64,000 nt of DNA, taken from assembly GCA_012032345.1 (NCBI GenBank), contig JAAUQI010000013.1:1-64000 (forward strand). The letters are read 5' to 3'. The translations under genes and the position numbers were made by a program. This DNA comes from Leptolyngbyaceae cyanobacterium RM1_1_2 (GTDB taxonomy: Bacteria; Cyanobacteriota; Cyanobacteriia; Phormidesmidales; Phormidesmidaceae). The notes beneath the pieces are model-generated. The model was not told the DNA's origin and made no database searches. It was given only the letters and a program-made list of their open reading frames with translations. Shown piece after piece: positions 54,601 to 61,856 of the stretch (positions are counted from its first letter, which is position 1; every line of letters begins with the position of its first letter).

Positions 54601-54914
54601 TTTTCAATGTTGGCTGGGTTAGCGAAGTAAACCCGCTGGTTGGATAAGACATTAAAGTCTTGAAAGCTGTGAAAGAGGTTGACGCCGCGCGCCGCTCCCG
54701 CATCGATTCGATCGGCGATCGCCCCTCTGACTTCAACACCGGGCGTTATCACCGAGCTTTCAGCCCCTAGCGTAGCATCTGGGGTTATTTGCGCTTGGGC
54801 AGGTCGCATGGCAGACAGACAGGCGCTTAGGCTCAGCGTCGCTGCCAGCGCAGATTGCAAAGCCAGCGCAGAGGGCAAAGATCTCAAAGACCTCGAAGGC
54901 TGAAACTCTGGCAT
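48633..54914 (-). CDS. TpsA exoprotein with filamentous-haemagglutinin secretion domain and RTX-like repeats
   Basis: The 2093-residue protein has an N-terminal signal peptide (to about residue 42, ending AQA). The two-partner-secretion domain of the haemagglutinin family follows, with NLFHSFQDFNVL, the NPNGIVFGPNAQLDVSGSF block and GIQFGPDAPAAL. The middle (about residues 530-1560) consists of glycine/aspartate-rich RTX-like motifs such as GGSGND and GGDGGDTF, and of a repeated module with N-T-W-x-I-x-G and GT. The C-terminus has GDACTASSAEGSEFTVSGQG followed by a proline-rich end and GVCLNSLL, a tail common in cyanobacterial members. It is a likely surface adhesin exported by the TpsB transporter at 43668-46436. 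Confidence 0.93.
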   Translation of the reverse strand: MPEFQPSRSLRSLPSALALQSALAATLSLSACLSAMRPAQAQITPDATLGAESSVITPGVEVRGAIADRIDAGAARGVNLFHSFQDFNVLSNQRVYFANPANIENIINRVTGGNLSSIDGLLGVDGAANLFFLNPNGIVFGPNAQLDVSGSFVSGTGTGFTFLDGSEFSAVNPNAAPLVTVNVTPGIQFGPDAPAALTNAANLAAGQDLRLAAGSVTSSGDLTAGAQVSVEGVSGNVQVQNVSADSALLSARGDLILEENQLQTTNDLTLQATGTVRIRDSAENAFSADTGGNLVIRGEESIDILALNHPQTPFRSGGDLTLVSDGVISGDAHYESGGNFSVANTAGGGGEFFSFYDPIILATGNVSFGSYSGVSLKVEAGGSISATGDIIITGPEVAGAVAGDPDAAILTASPALILRSGQGGIATDTDLTTVDSPTSNFTPDEPTASAASGANIDIGGNIDAGNGAAGLIILAANGGSVNLNGTAVTANGGPITLAGTVNFNSGVVTGNVMGDAGNDTYNFNGGTIDGGLDGLTGSNTIRGANVANTFEVTSGNTGTATGITDNFSRIENLVGNAQADVFNLSAGGSITSLSGAAGDDIFNANGGTANTVNGGGGEDTFNLNADGVSAFNGDGNNDRFIVADSVAITGTLNGGAGANDELSFSAFSSDPNVDLATLGSGIEIVRGSSQPGVSSTLRGQNNLNTWTVDGVNSGTVDATAFFSFTDLVGGSTTDTFNLSVGGSVTSLSGAAGDDIFNANGGTANVANGDSGNDVFNLNANGINTLNGNGDDDRFMVADGVTLSGTLNGGGSTNDELDFSAFLSDPNVNLATLGSGIEVVRGSAQPGVVSTLRGEDNNNIWTISGVDSGTVDATDFFSFANLVGGNNDDTFTFNVLTNIDINGGGGNNTINGTSNSDRFQITSANTGRLSNIFNSPIANFSNIQRLNGRDGNDVFSFDANVNSSAIAINGGNGSDRLDFSSYTVDPNVNLASIGGGGIEQLQGSLQPGVTSTLRGQDNNNTWIINGIGSGTVDTTTAFSEFTNLAGGTAVDTFNVNTGGSVTQVDGGGGADVFNFNGGLVTAEANGGNGDDSFLLNSLTGAVINGGTNPGDSDRILGRDNILIFVPSLDNDTFIITGTGQGTANGTSFSGIEGLEGRGGDDTFIFNDGLLPDSNVIAVDGGADLFVGDRISFANYTSDPAPNLSILIGANVEIIQGSTQPGVTSTLTGNDTPNTWVIDGIDTGTLNTTLRFQDFANLVGGSNVDNFDVNFGGQVNNISTGDGNDFIDVNFGGQVANIFGNNGNDQININFAGQATNIAGDAGEDTININPFSGTISSIDGGEDADILNLNSGSINTATGGSGNDQITVNGASIITTLNGGDGGDTFALLSGSANTVNGESGEDIFNLSSGNFIALNGGLNDDIFNFTNNTFTSQIDGGDNNDTIDFSAAFLPVTVDLNALTAQSIETIIGNGVDSQLTGFADINNTWAITGADQGTLNSTLNFSNFQTYNGGNLSDTFIWQGGSVNGSINGGTGLLTLVGDTIDFTGATAEADITGSQALLIQQISPGTGITFNGAGPGLDLTSNLLDEISDTFTNVIVGNNQTDLVTLGSSSLSFNSPVIIQGNSIRADNNDGVDTASFIDTFGQSVTLASVNEISFNNGDSLSINTSASGADDGGNIVLRGSEILLDDITFDPAAFGDGTTGSIIIAAIGSPTANGDVQINGGTIFNDTFDSDPAPDNGGNLVIVAADDIRLQDLQLVGTINPGSTAVGGNITLNAADEVELINTEVSTLATAGAGSGDNIAEAGDVTISARDLILQSSLIGSNSDSTEALPGNINIVVTGDITLVDSVITAETSFNTITGVRFAPNIGLIAEVAGGNITIQGGGTGIFLLQDGSLVSARGMGDLSSGVAVPGGNIDISGFLSLRAPNPPTSLSGNDIISSASPIGGGAINIFVIEPLDQYFFVSQNGEFSELRMNNRNDISSNGQISITNVTVVDDISPIQLSFVDLSDLVGDACTASSAEGSEFTVSGQGGLPTNPAQPLSPALDNDDWIVPDEELSDPSSNLSQSTQLARQPQPKQGVCLNSLLTQTIQ
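50390..53310 (-). repeat. repeated module in the TpsA exoprotein
   Basis: A unit that includes N-x-W/F-x-I-x-G-x-x-x-G-T, a short variable stretch and F-x-x-L-x-G-G-x-x-x-D-x-F occurs at least seven times (near 53240, 52780, 52310, 52120, 51830, 51190 and 50450). Adjacent copies are about 160-760 bases apart. The nucleotide sequence around the copies at 52310 and 52780 is still very similar, including CGTAGCGTGCTA/CGCAATGTGCTA, so duplication is recent enough to see. Confidence 0.75.
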
Positions 54915-55125
54915 AGGACTTGCTCCAGATTGACTAGATTAAGACGTAAAAAGGCGATCGCAGGCAGATGCGCTATGGAGTGTCTTCAGAAAGGATGCTG
55001 AGTTTTTCGGAAAACTTTGATTGAGCAGATACCGGATAACTGCTGAGGCTGCTTTAACTCTCCAATCTTAGTCAGCCTCACTCCCAGCGCCAAAAAGTTT
55101 TGCAATAGTTCATCAAAATTTTGGC

Positions 55126-57912
55126 CTATAGCCAGTTACCAATCAGCACAAACGGCGACCAGAAATAGGGGTGGCGGCGAAACCGGGGATTTTCCAGAAT
55201 GGCTATCTGGGCCTGCCGCAGGGCTTCGGCTTTAGTAACCTGCCGGGTCGAGAGGCTTTCATAAAAGCGGCCCATGAGTAGCGACGTGGCCACATCATCA
55301 ACCTGCCATAGACTGGCTAGTGTGCTGCGGGCACCGGCTCGTACCGCTAAACCCGCCAGTCCGAGGGCAGCGCGTTCGTCTCCGGCAGCGGTTTCACAAG
55401 CACTCAGCACCAGCAGCTCAATATTGCCTGAACGGTTTAGGTCGCTCGATCGCAAAATGGAGGTAAATTTTTCGCTAAAGATTGGCTCTTGCGACTGAGC
55501 CACCACAAAGGTGCTGCGATTTTCGGAACTAAACTGACCGTGAGTAGCGAGATGCAAGATGGGCGCAGAGCTGTCTGCTACTTTTTTGGCAAAAGCGGCT
55601 GGGGTAAACGCTGCGTTGAGGAAAGTTTGCGTATCAGGGATGTAGGTTTTGATTTCCTGAAGCTCAGCTTCCACGTTGGGCAAATCTGAGAACCTTTCCT
55701 GCTGACCATCTGGCAGATTCACCGTAATAGCTTCTGAAAGGCCAAAGGCTAAAACCGATAGCCGCTGGCTTTGCAGCGGACGAGGAGCAAACAGCTCAAT
55801 ACCCGGCGTCAGAGCAATGCTGTACTTTTCGATCAGGTACTGATTGGTTTCGCGGTCTATCAGCGCTGACATCGGTGCGTTACGCATCGCGCCGTCTAGT
55901 ACAAAAACTAGCGTCTGTACCTGAGTGCTGGCTAGGTCAAACTCCATTGGGCGGATCAGCAAATCATAGGCTGTCATCGCGGCCTCTCGAAAGCCAAGGC
56001 TGACCCGATTGCTCAAGGCGCTGCGCAATGCCTGAAACTGGGTTTGCAGGCTGGCGGCTGAAATTTCCTGGCGATAGAGCTTAAAGTTAGCCTCTGCACC
56101 CGACTGCTTGGAACTAGGGCCAAACTGCGGCAGGCTGGTAATAATTGCCAGCTCATTTTCTAAAATAATGGGGTAGACAACAGCTACCCGCTGATTGCTG
56201 GCGATGTCCTCTAGGCTGACTTCCTGGCGATCGAGACAGGCGGCTCTGAGGTAGTCATTTAACTCCTCGACCCGCAGCGACTCAATCACGCGGCGCGCTT
56301 GGTCTAGATTATTGCCGTCGGTGCTGTCGGCTTCTAGCAGCAAACTGACGAGCTGACGGTGAATCGGCTCAATATTTTCTTTGAAAGAAAACTGAACGTC
56401 GGGGTTGACGTTGGCTAAGTCAGTTCGTAGCTCCTTGAGGGTGTCTACAGCCCCTGTGTAGGCTTTGATGGCGCTGGGGCGGTTGTTTTGGTTTTTAAGA
56501 ATTTCCCCTAGCTGGGCGTACCAGCGGTAGGTGATATCTTTGGCATTGATAGACCTAGCCAAAAACAGGGCCGCTTCGGTAGAAGCTTTGGCTTGAGCAA
56601 AGTCTAGATTGAGGGCATAAGCTTGCCCAAAAGCCCCGGTAACGTAGGCGATCGATCGCTTATTGTTGAGCTTTAGCGCCTGTTCACGAGCGATCGCCAG
56701 CTGACTAAAGAGCAGGTCATCACCGGGCGCAAGACTGCTTGCCCCTTTCCAGGTCAGCAAATCGTAAATAAAGTGAATTTGGCTTTCTAGGGTGTCTTGA
56801 TCAGGGGGCAGGGCAGCTAGCTGAGCCTGAATTTCCCTAGCCGCCGCAGTCGCTTCAGAAAAACGGTTTCGCTTAATTAACAAACTCAAGACATTGAGCC
56901 TAGCTCGAATCTGGTTGACGGGGTCAGCGGTGTCAATCACCCGGGCGTACTCAGCCAGAGCAGACTCGGTCGCTGCCTCAGTCTCGGTAGACTGCAAAAT
57001 ATTTCCCAGGGTCAAACGCGCTGCTGCGATCGCCTGCTGCAAATCGGGCCGCTCAGATGTATTAACAGCCGCATTAACAGCGGGCGCATTGAGTAACTGC
57101 TCAGCTAAACGAATAGACTGCTCAACGGTGTCTTGGGCACTGGAGAGATCGCCTGCTACAGTCAGCGCCTCCCCCAGGCTTTGCAAACTCATCACCTTAA
57201 CGAGAGCATCAGGCTGCTGCTGTAGCGTCACCTGCAGCGGCTGCAAAATCTCCGTCACCGACCGCAGGTAGTATCCCTGACTCTGTAGGGCTTTAGCTTG
57301 CCGAATTAGACTGCGCACCCAGCGATTTTCATCCCCTAGCTGCTGATAAAGCTGAGCTGCTTGCCGCCAGGTTTCGTAGGCGGCTTCTTGCTCCCCCTGA
57401 GCGTAGTGCAGACGGCCCTGAATGTCTAAGGTCTGGGCCTGAATTGATTGCTGAGCGCGATCGCTGGAGCTAGATGCATCCAAGAGCGCCTGACTAGCCG
57501 CAATCGTCTGATTGGCGCTGTACCACTCTCCCTGCTGCCCGTAGACCAAGGCCAGATTGCTCAGAGCTGCCGCCTGTCTGAGGCGATCGCCCGCAGTTTC
57601 GTAGAGCCTAACGGCCTGTTGCAAAGTATCGGCGGCAGCGGCTAGCTCCCCGTTTTCATAAAGCTGCTGGCCTGCCCGGATTAGCTCTGCTGCGCTCTGG
57701 TTTTCTACAGGCGTCTCAGCTGCAATCGTCACACTAGCTGAAAGCGGCCAGTCTGGGGCGATCGCAGTTTCTGCGGCAGAACTCATGGCGATCGCCTGCC
57801 AGGGTCGAGGACTCACCAGGCAAAATATCAGGGCCAGTGCGAGCAGCAGCGCCAGCCGCAGGCGTTTGTACCCTCGTCTGTGCAAACGCTGTTGACGATC
57901 TAAAAATCTCAT
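55126..57912 (-). CDS. CHAT-domain (caspase-like) protein with TPR repeats
   Basis: The 928-residue protein has an N-terminal hydrophobic segment (residues about 20-42, LALLLALALIFCLVS). About ten TPR repeats follow (residues about 70-540), then a CHAT peptidase domain. The catalytic pair is His791 in HLATHGQFSS and Cys839 in VLSACETAAGDERAALGLAG. Both are intact. CHAT proteases are clan-CD cysteine peptidases related to caspases and separase; in cyanobacteria they often lie near secretion or haemagglutinin genes. The ATG at 57910-57912 has AGGA nine bases upstream and is preferred over an earlier frame start. It follows tpsA by about 210 bases. Its N-terminal helix would place the catalytic domain outside the cytoplasm or at the membrane. 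Confidence 0.92.
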   Translation of the reverse strand: MRFLDRQQRLHRRGYKRLRLALLLALALIFCLVSPRPWQAIAMSSAAETAIAPDWPLSASVTIAAETPVENQSAAELIRAGQQLYENGELAAAADTLQQAVRLYETAGDRLRQAAALSNLALVYGQQGEWYSANQTIAASQALLDASSSSDRAQQSIQAQTLDIQGRLHYAQGEQEAAYETWRQAAQLYQQLGDENRWVRSLIRQAKALQSQGYYLRSVTEILQPLQVTLQQQPDALVKVMSLQSLGEALTVAGDLSSAQDTVEQSIRLAEQLLNAPAVNAAVNTSERPDLQQAIAAARLTLGNILQSTETEAATESALAEYARVIDTADPVNQIRARLNVLSLLIKRNRFSEATAAAREIQAQLAALPPDQDTLESQIHFIYDLLTWKGASSLAPGDDLLFSQLAIAREQALKLNNKRSIAYVTGAFGQAYALNLDFAQAKASTEAALFLARSINAKDITYRWYAQLGEILKNQNNRPSAIKAYTGAVDTLKELRTDLANVNPDVQFSFKENIEPIHRQLVSLLLEADSTDGNNLDQARRVIESLRVEELNDYLRAACLDRQEVSLEDIASNQRVAVVYPIILENELAIITSLPQFGPSSKQSGAEANFKLYRQEISAASLQTQFQALRSALSNRVSLGFREAAMTAYDLLIRPMEFDLASTQVQTLVFVLDGAMRNAPMSALIDRETNQYLIEKYSIALTPGIELFAPRPLQSQRLSVLAFGLSEAITVNLPDGQQERFSDLPNVEAELQEIKTYIPDTQTFLNAAFTPAAFAKKVADSSAPILHLATHGQFSSENRSTFVVAQSQEPIFSEKFTSILRSSDLNRSGNIELLVLSACETAAGDERAALGLAGLAVRAGARSTLASLWQVDDVATSLLMGRFYESLSTRQVTKAEALRQAQIAILENPRFRRHPYFWSPFVLIGNWL

Positions 57913-58165
57913 GATCTTAAATCCTGATAAAGACCTCGATTTAAACTTTCTGTTGCCAATACCCATTCTCTAAATCCCGGCTACAGACGGAATGCTTAAA
58001 CATCTATTCCGTAGGACTGCCGAAACTCAAACTTAAACACTCAAAACTCAAAACTGGTGTAAAAACCGCCAACAGTAAGCGCAGCCAGATGAGGGGTAAT
58101 ACAGTAGCTGACCTGATTCGTCCAGACTAAGCGATCGCGCTCTGTCTGGCAGCAAATGTTGCCAA

Positions 58166-59902
58166 TTATTGCATTGGCGATTGTGACTGCTGCTGACTGA
58201 TGTTTTGCATTAGGGCTAAAGCGGTTGACTGGGTCGGGTTGATTGCCAAAGCGCGGGTAGCAACGACCTCAGCGTCTTCTAGCCGTCCCAGGCGGCTAAA
58301 GGCTAGGGCCAGTCCGGCCCAGGCATCGGCGTTTTCAGCATCAATCTGCAGGGCCTGCTGGTAGGCAGCTGTTGCCTCTTCGTAGCGGCTGAGGGCTGCT
58401 AAGTTGACGGCTCGGTTGTACCACCCCTGAAACAGTTCGAGATCAAGGTTGATCGCTCGGTTAGCAGAGAGTAAAGCAGGTTCGTAGCTCTGCAAATGCC
58501 ATAGCACTACGCTGCGGTTGGCCCAGGTCATGGCATCAGTTGGATCAAGCTCCAAAGCCCTTTCGTAAGCGCTGAGGGCGGCTTCATCTTCCTCCAGCGT
58601 GCGTAAAATTCGAGCCTGATTAGCCCAAGCGCGAGCATAGGTAGGGTCTAGCTCAATGGCTTTTTGAGTCGAAGCTAGGGCTTCGGCATAGCGCTCTAAA
58701 TACCAGAGAATGACGCTGCGATCGCTCCAGGCTTCAGTAAAGTTGGGGCTGATACCGACCGCTCGGTTGGCCGAGGCTAGGGCCGCTTCGTAATCGCCTT
58801 GGCCTGTGAGCGCGTAGGCTTGCTGAATCCAAGCCTGGGCTGGCCCTATTTCCCACCAGATGCCGTCGCTTTCAGGCGCGAGGGCCTGTTTGCAAGCGGC
58901 GATCGCCATTTCATACTGCTCTAGCTTGTTGAGTAAAGTGCATTGCCCCACCAGGGCACGAGAATGTTCCGGCTTGAGATCAACCGCGCGGCTGTAGGAA
59001 GTTAAGGCTTCGGCATATTTCTCAAGCTGCTCCAGCGCTCTGCCCTGGGCCGTCCAGACCAAAGCATTTTCAGGATCTACCTCAATAGCCCGGTCATAGA
59101 GGGCGATCGCAGCTTCATAGTCTTTGAGCTGGGCCTGGGCCAGCCCCTGGTTATACCAGGCGATCGCCGAACTCTGATCACGCCAGTCGCCGCTGCCGAC
59201 TAGCGCCTCCTGACAGGCACTGATCGCCGCCTCATAGCTAGCCAGGTTGCGCAGGGCTTCGCAGCGGTAGGCCAGCACCAGCGAGTCTGCCGGATCGATC
59301 AGCAGCACCCGCTCATAGGCCACCAGAGCCTGCTCGTAGTCTTCCTGCTGAGCCAGAATAATACCGCGCCGAAACCAGGCTAAAGCGGGTGACTGATTGC
59401 CCCAGCTACCGTTTACCCGCAGGGCCTCGTTGCAGCGATCTAGCGCCTTTTCGCTCTGACCTAGCTCAGAAAAAGAGATGCACTGGTAGGTGAGGGCTAG
59501 AGAGTTTGCTGCATTCAGGCTGAGAGACTGACTGGCCGAGGCGATCGCTGCGGGATACTGCTGCTGAGCTACCAAAATGCCACTGTGCAAGGCCCAAATG
59601 TTGGAATCGCGTGGCTCTAACTCAATCGCTTTTTCGCAGGCTGCAATAGCTTCGTCATACTGCTGGGCGCTGGCCTGCAGCTCACAGAGGTTACGCCAGT
59701 AGTCAAAGTCTTTGAGTTCTTCCAGCAGTCCGGCCTGGGCGTAGCGGCTGTCGGGAGATGAATCATTCAGAGCAAAAGGGGCGATCGCGGCGGCAGACTG
59801 GCTCCACAGAAAGGCGATCGCGGCTAGGCCCAGTGACTTTGAGCCTGGTAGCTTTGAGCCTTGCATAGAAGAGTTGAGACGGCTCCAGTTTTGGTTCGGC
59901 AT
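58166..59902 (-). CDS. exported TPR-repeat protein
   Basis: The 578-residue protein has a possible signal segment (residues about 24-42, SLGLAAIAFLWSQSAAAIA). About fourteen TPR motifs follow, each with the W/G-Y-A pattern, for example AIACEKAIELEPRDSNIWAL and ALSAYERALELDPTDAMTWA. Repeats cover nearly the whole mature part. TPR arrays bind peptides or proteins and often scaffold secretion or protease partners. It lies 253 bases upstream of the CHAT gene on the same strand and is divergent from the pentapeptide gene. The start could also be the internal ATG at residue 13, which would place the signal segment closer to the N-terminus. Confidence 0.85.
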   Translation of the reverse strand: MPNQNWSRLNSSMQGSKLPGSKSLGLAAIAFLWSQSAAAIAPFALNDSSPDSRYAQAGLLEELKDFDYWRNLCELQASAQQYDEAIAACEKAIELEPRDSNIWALHSGILVAQQQYPAAIASASQSLSLNAANSLALTYQCISFSELGQSEKALDRCNEALRVNGSWGNQSPALAWFRRGIILAQQEDYEQALVAYERVLLIDPADSLVLAYRCEALRNLASYEAAISACQEALVGSGDWRDQSSAIAWYNQGLAQAQLKDYEAAIALYDRAIEVDPENALVWTAQGRALEQLEKYAEALTSYSRAVDLKPEHSRALVGQCTLLNKLEQYEMAIAACKQALAPESDGIWWEIGPAQAWIQQAYALTGQGDYEAALASANRAVGISPNFTEAWSDRSVILWYLERYAEALASTQKAIELDPTYARAWANQARILRTLEEDEAALSAYERALELDPTDAMTWANRSVVLWHLQSYEPALLSANRAINLDLELFQGWYNRAVNLAALSRYEEATAAYQQALQIDAENADAWAGLALAFSRLGRLEDAEVVATRALAINPTQSTALALMQNISQQQSQSPMQ

Positions 59903-60032
59903 CAGAAGTCCTAGCCTCAGACTTTAACTTCAGAGTACTGGCTGACGGTTGCAGAAAAAGTTAAACCTATGTCGAGTTTTTTAACCGACTGGATCGGCTA
60001 AGATTCGCACGGATGAGTTAGGCATAAAAGCA

Positions 60033-61361
60033 ATGGTGATTAAATCTTTGCTCCCCGGACTGGTACTGCTGCTGGTGCTGACCTCAGCGGCCAAGGGCGC
60101 GAACGAAAACCATCTGGCGCGTCTGTTAGAAACGCGCCAGTGCGCCAACTGCAATCTACGCGGGGCCGATTTGTCTGGAGCCTACCTGCGGCAGGCCAAT
60201 CTACGCGGAGCCGATCTGCGCGGGGCTAACCTCAACAGGGCCGATCTGCGCGGGGCCTTTTTGACCCAGGCCGATCTCAGTGACGCTGACCTGCGCAACG
60301 CCAATCTTTCGGGAGCAAATCTGACCAGTGCTGGCCTCGATCGGGCGCAGTTAGCCAATGCTCTACTCGATACGTTCACCGTGATTGACGATAAGTGGCG
60401 ACTGGTGCAGGTGCTGGTGACGGAAGGCGTAGGCGACCAGGATCTCACAGGCGCAGACCTGAGCCACGCTAACCTCGACGAAGTAGATTTTCGCCAAAGC
60501 GATTTAACCGGCGCTAACCTGGCAGGCGCTAGCTTTGAGGCCGCTAACCTCAGCAGCAGCATTCTCACTGAAGCCAATCTAGAAGGAGCCGATCTGTTTT
60601 TGGCCTCGCTGCAAGATGCAGGCATTAGTCAGGCCAGTCTACGCGAAGGCAACTTACAGGCCACCGATCTAAGGCAGGCTGACCTCACCGCTTCAGACTT
60701 ACAGGCAGCCAATCTCTCACTGGCCTATCTAGCAGGGGCCAACCTCAGTCAGGCCAACTTAGAGGACGCCAACCTCGACTCAGCCATTTTGCCCACCGCC
60801 AATCTCAGCGCCACTAACCTAACCGACGCGAACCTGTTTTTAGCCGACCTAAGTCAGGCGAATCTTTCTGGAGCGACTCTAGCGGGGACAGAACTCTCCG
60901 GGGCTAACCTGACGGGCAGCAACCTCAGCCTGGGTAGCTTAGATGGGGCCGAGCTAGAGGCCGTGATCTCCCAGGGCAGCGATTTGAGCGGCGCTAATTT
61001 CAGCGGCGCTAACCTGGTCAGCATTGATCTGCGAGAGTCGAATCTCAGCGGTATTGACCTGAGCGCGGCAGAAATGCAGGACGCCAACTTAAGCAATACC
61101 AACCTCACCAACGCCAATCTGCAAGGCACCGACCTGCGCAGCGCAAATTTACGCGGGGCCGACCTGACCAATGCCGATCTGCAGGGTGCCAGACTCTCAG
61201 GGGCTGATTTGACCAATGCCAATCTCACCAATGCGAATCTGCAGGGTGCTGATTTGACCGAGGCCAGCCTGCTGGGCACGACGCTAGAAGATATTACCTT
61301 CTCCGATCGCACCAGTCTCTGCGGTACGACTATGCCCGATGGTGAGATTCACGGTTGCTAG
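60033..61361 (+). CDS. exported pentapeptide-repeat protein
   Basis: The 442-residue protein has a short signal peptide (LLPGLVLLLVLTSAAKG). It then has C-A-N-C at residues about 37-40 and over sixty A(D/N)LxX pentapeptides in two blocks. A non-repetitive insert of about 30 residues near 111-140 breaks the first block. It ends CGTTMPDGEIHGC, so cysteines flank the helix at both ends. Pentapeptide repeats fold as a right-handed beta helix with four faces. The CxxC-start form is typical of secreted cyanobacterial members whose role is unknown. It is divergent from the TPR gene, with about 130 bases between them that must hold both promoters. Confidence 0.9.
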   Translation: MVIKSLLPGLVLLLVLTSAAKGANENHLARLLETRQCANCNLRGADLSGAYLRQANLRGADLRGANLNRADLRGAFLTQADLSDADLRNANLSGANLTSAGLDRAQLANALLDTFTVIDDKWRLVQVLVTEGVGDQDLTGADLSHANLDEVDFRQSDLTGANLAGASFEAANLSSSILTEANLEGADLFLASLQDAGISQASLREGNLQATDLRQADLTASDLQAANLSLAYLAGANLSQANLEDANLDSAILPTANLSATNLTDANLFLADLSQANLSGATLAGTELSGANLTGSNLSLGSLDGAELEAVISQGSDLSGANFSGANLVSIDLRESNLSGIDLSAAEMQDANLSNTNLTNANLQGTDLRSANLRGADLTNADLQGARLSGADLTNANLTNANLQGADLTEASLLGTTLEDITFSDRTSLCGTTMPDGEIHGC

Positions 61362-61542
61362 CTTAAAGCAGCTTTAAATAATTTCCGTAACAGACGCTAC
61401 AGAAATTTAGCGTTATGTTGGGATCAGGCGACTTTTATACTTTTTTGCGGAGCGTAGGCAAATTGCCTTGTCGATCTAATTCAGAGCGGCTGATTTTTCA
61501 TCGGTTTAAAGGCGTTAAACCTCAAATTTAAATTTTTCCACC

Positions 61543-61758
61543 ATGCGCACTCAAGACTCTCAGAGTACTGACACTCAGGTTCCGGTTTATCATCCGCTGT
61601 TTATTGTAGGTTTTGTGGTTCTACAATCCTTTGTAGTGGCTGCAATTCCAATTGTCGTGGGGCTGCGATCGCCAGATATTTTCTCGACAGCAATCTTACC
61701 CAGTGAAGCTGCCCTGTGGCTACCGGCTGCCAGTGAGAGTAAAGCTCAAGGGCACTAG
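61543..61758 (+). CDS. small single-span membrane protein, 71 residues
   Basis: The product has a polar N-terminus (MRTQDSQSTDTQVPVYHPLF) and one hydrophobic segment (residues about 20-40, VGFVVLQSFVVAAIPIVVGL). A soluble tail of about 30 residues with STAILPSEAALWLPAASE follows. No family is recognised. It lies between the pentapeptide gene and the DUF4157 gene on the same strand, separated by about 180 and 100 bases. Confidence 0.5.
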   Translation: MRTQDSQSTDTQVPVYHPLFIVGFVVLQSFVVAAIPIVVGLRSPDIFSTAILPSEAALWLPAASESKAQGH

Positions 61759-61856
61759 ACCTAAGTCGAGTTTTGTCAACAATTGGGGGCGATCGCTTTT
61801 ACCTGTGCCACACTTGAAGCAAAGCGCGTTTCTTTTCTAGACGCTGGAGGTCTGCT

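Noticed and set aside
48954-54903. Many long plus-strand frames opposite the TpsA gene
   Set aside because: They mirror the repeated, biased codons of the minus-strand gene and lack ribosome sites.
60182-61312. Leu/Arg/Ser-rich minus-strand frames opposite the pentapeptide gene
   Set aside because: The pentapeptide codons automatically give an open antisense frame; no independent support.
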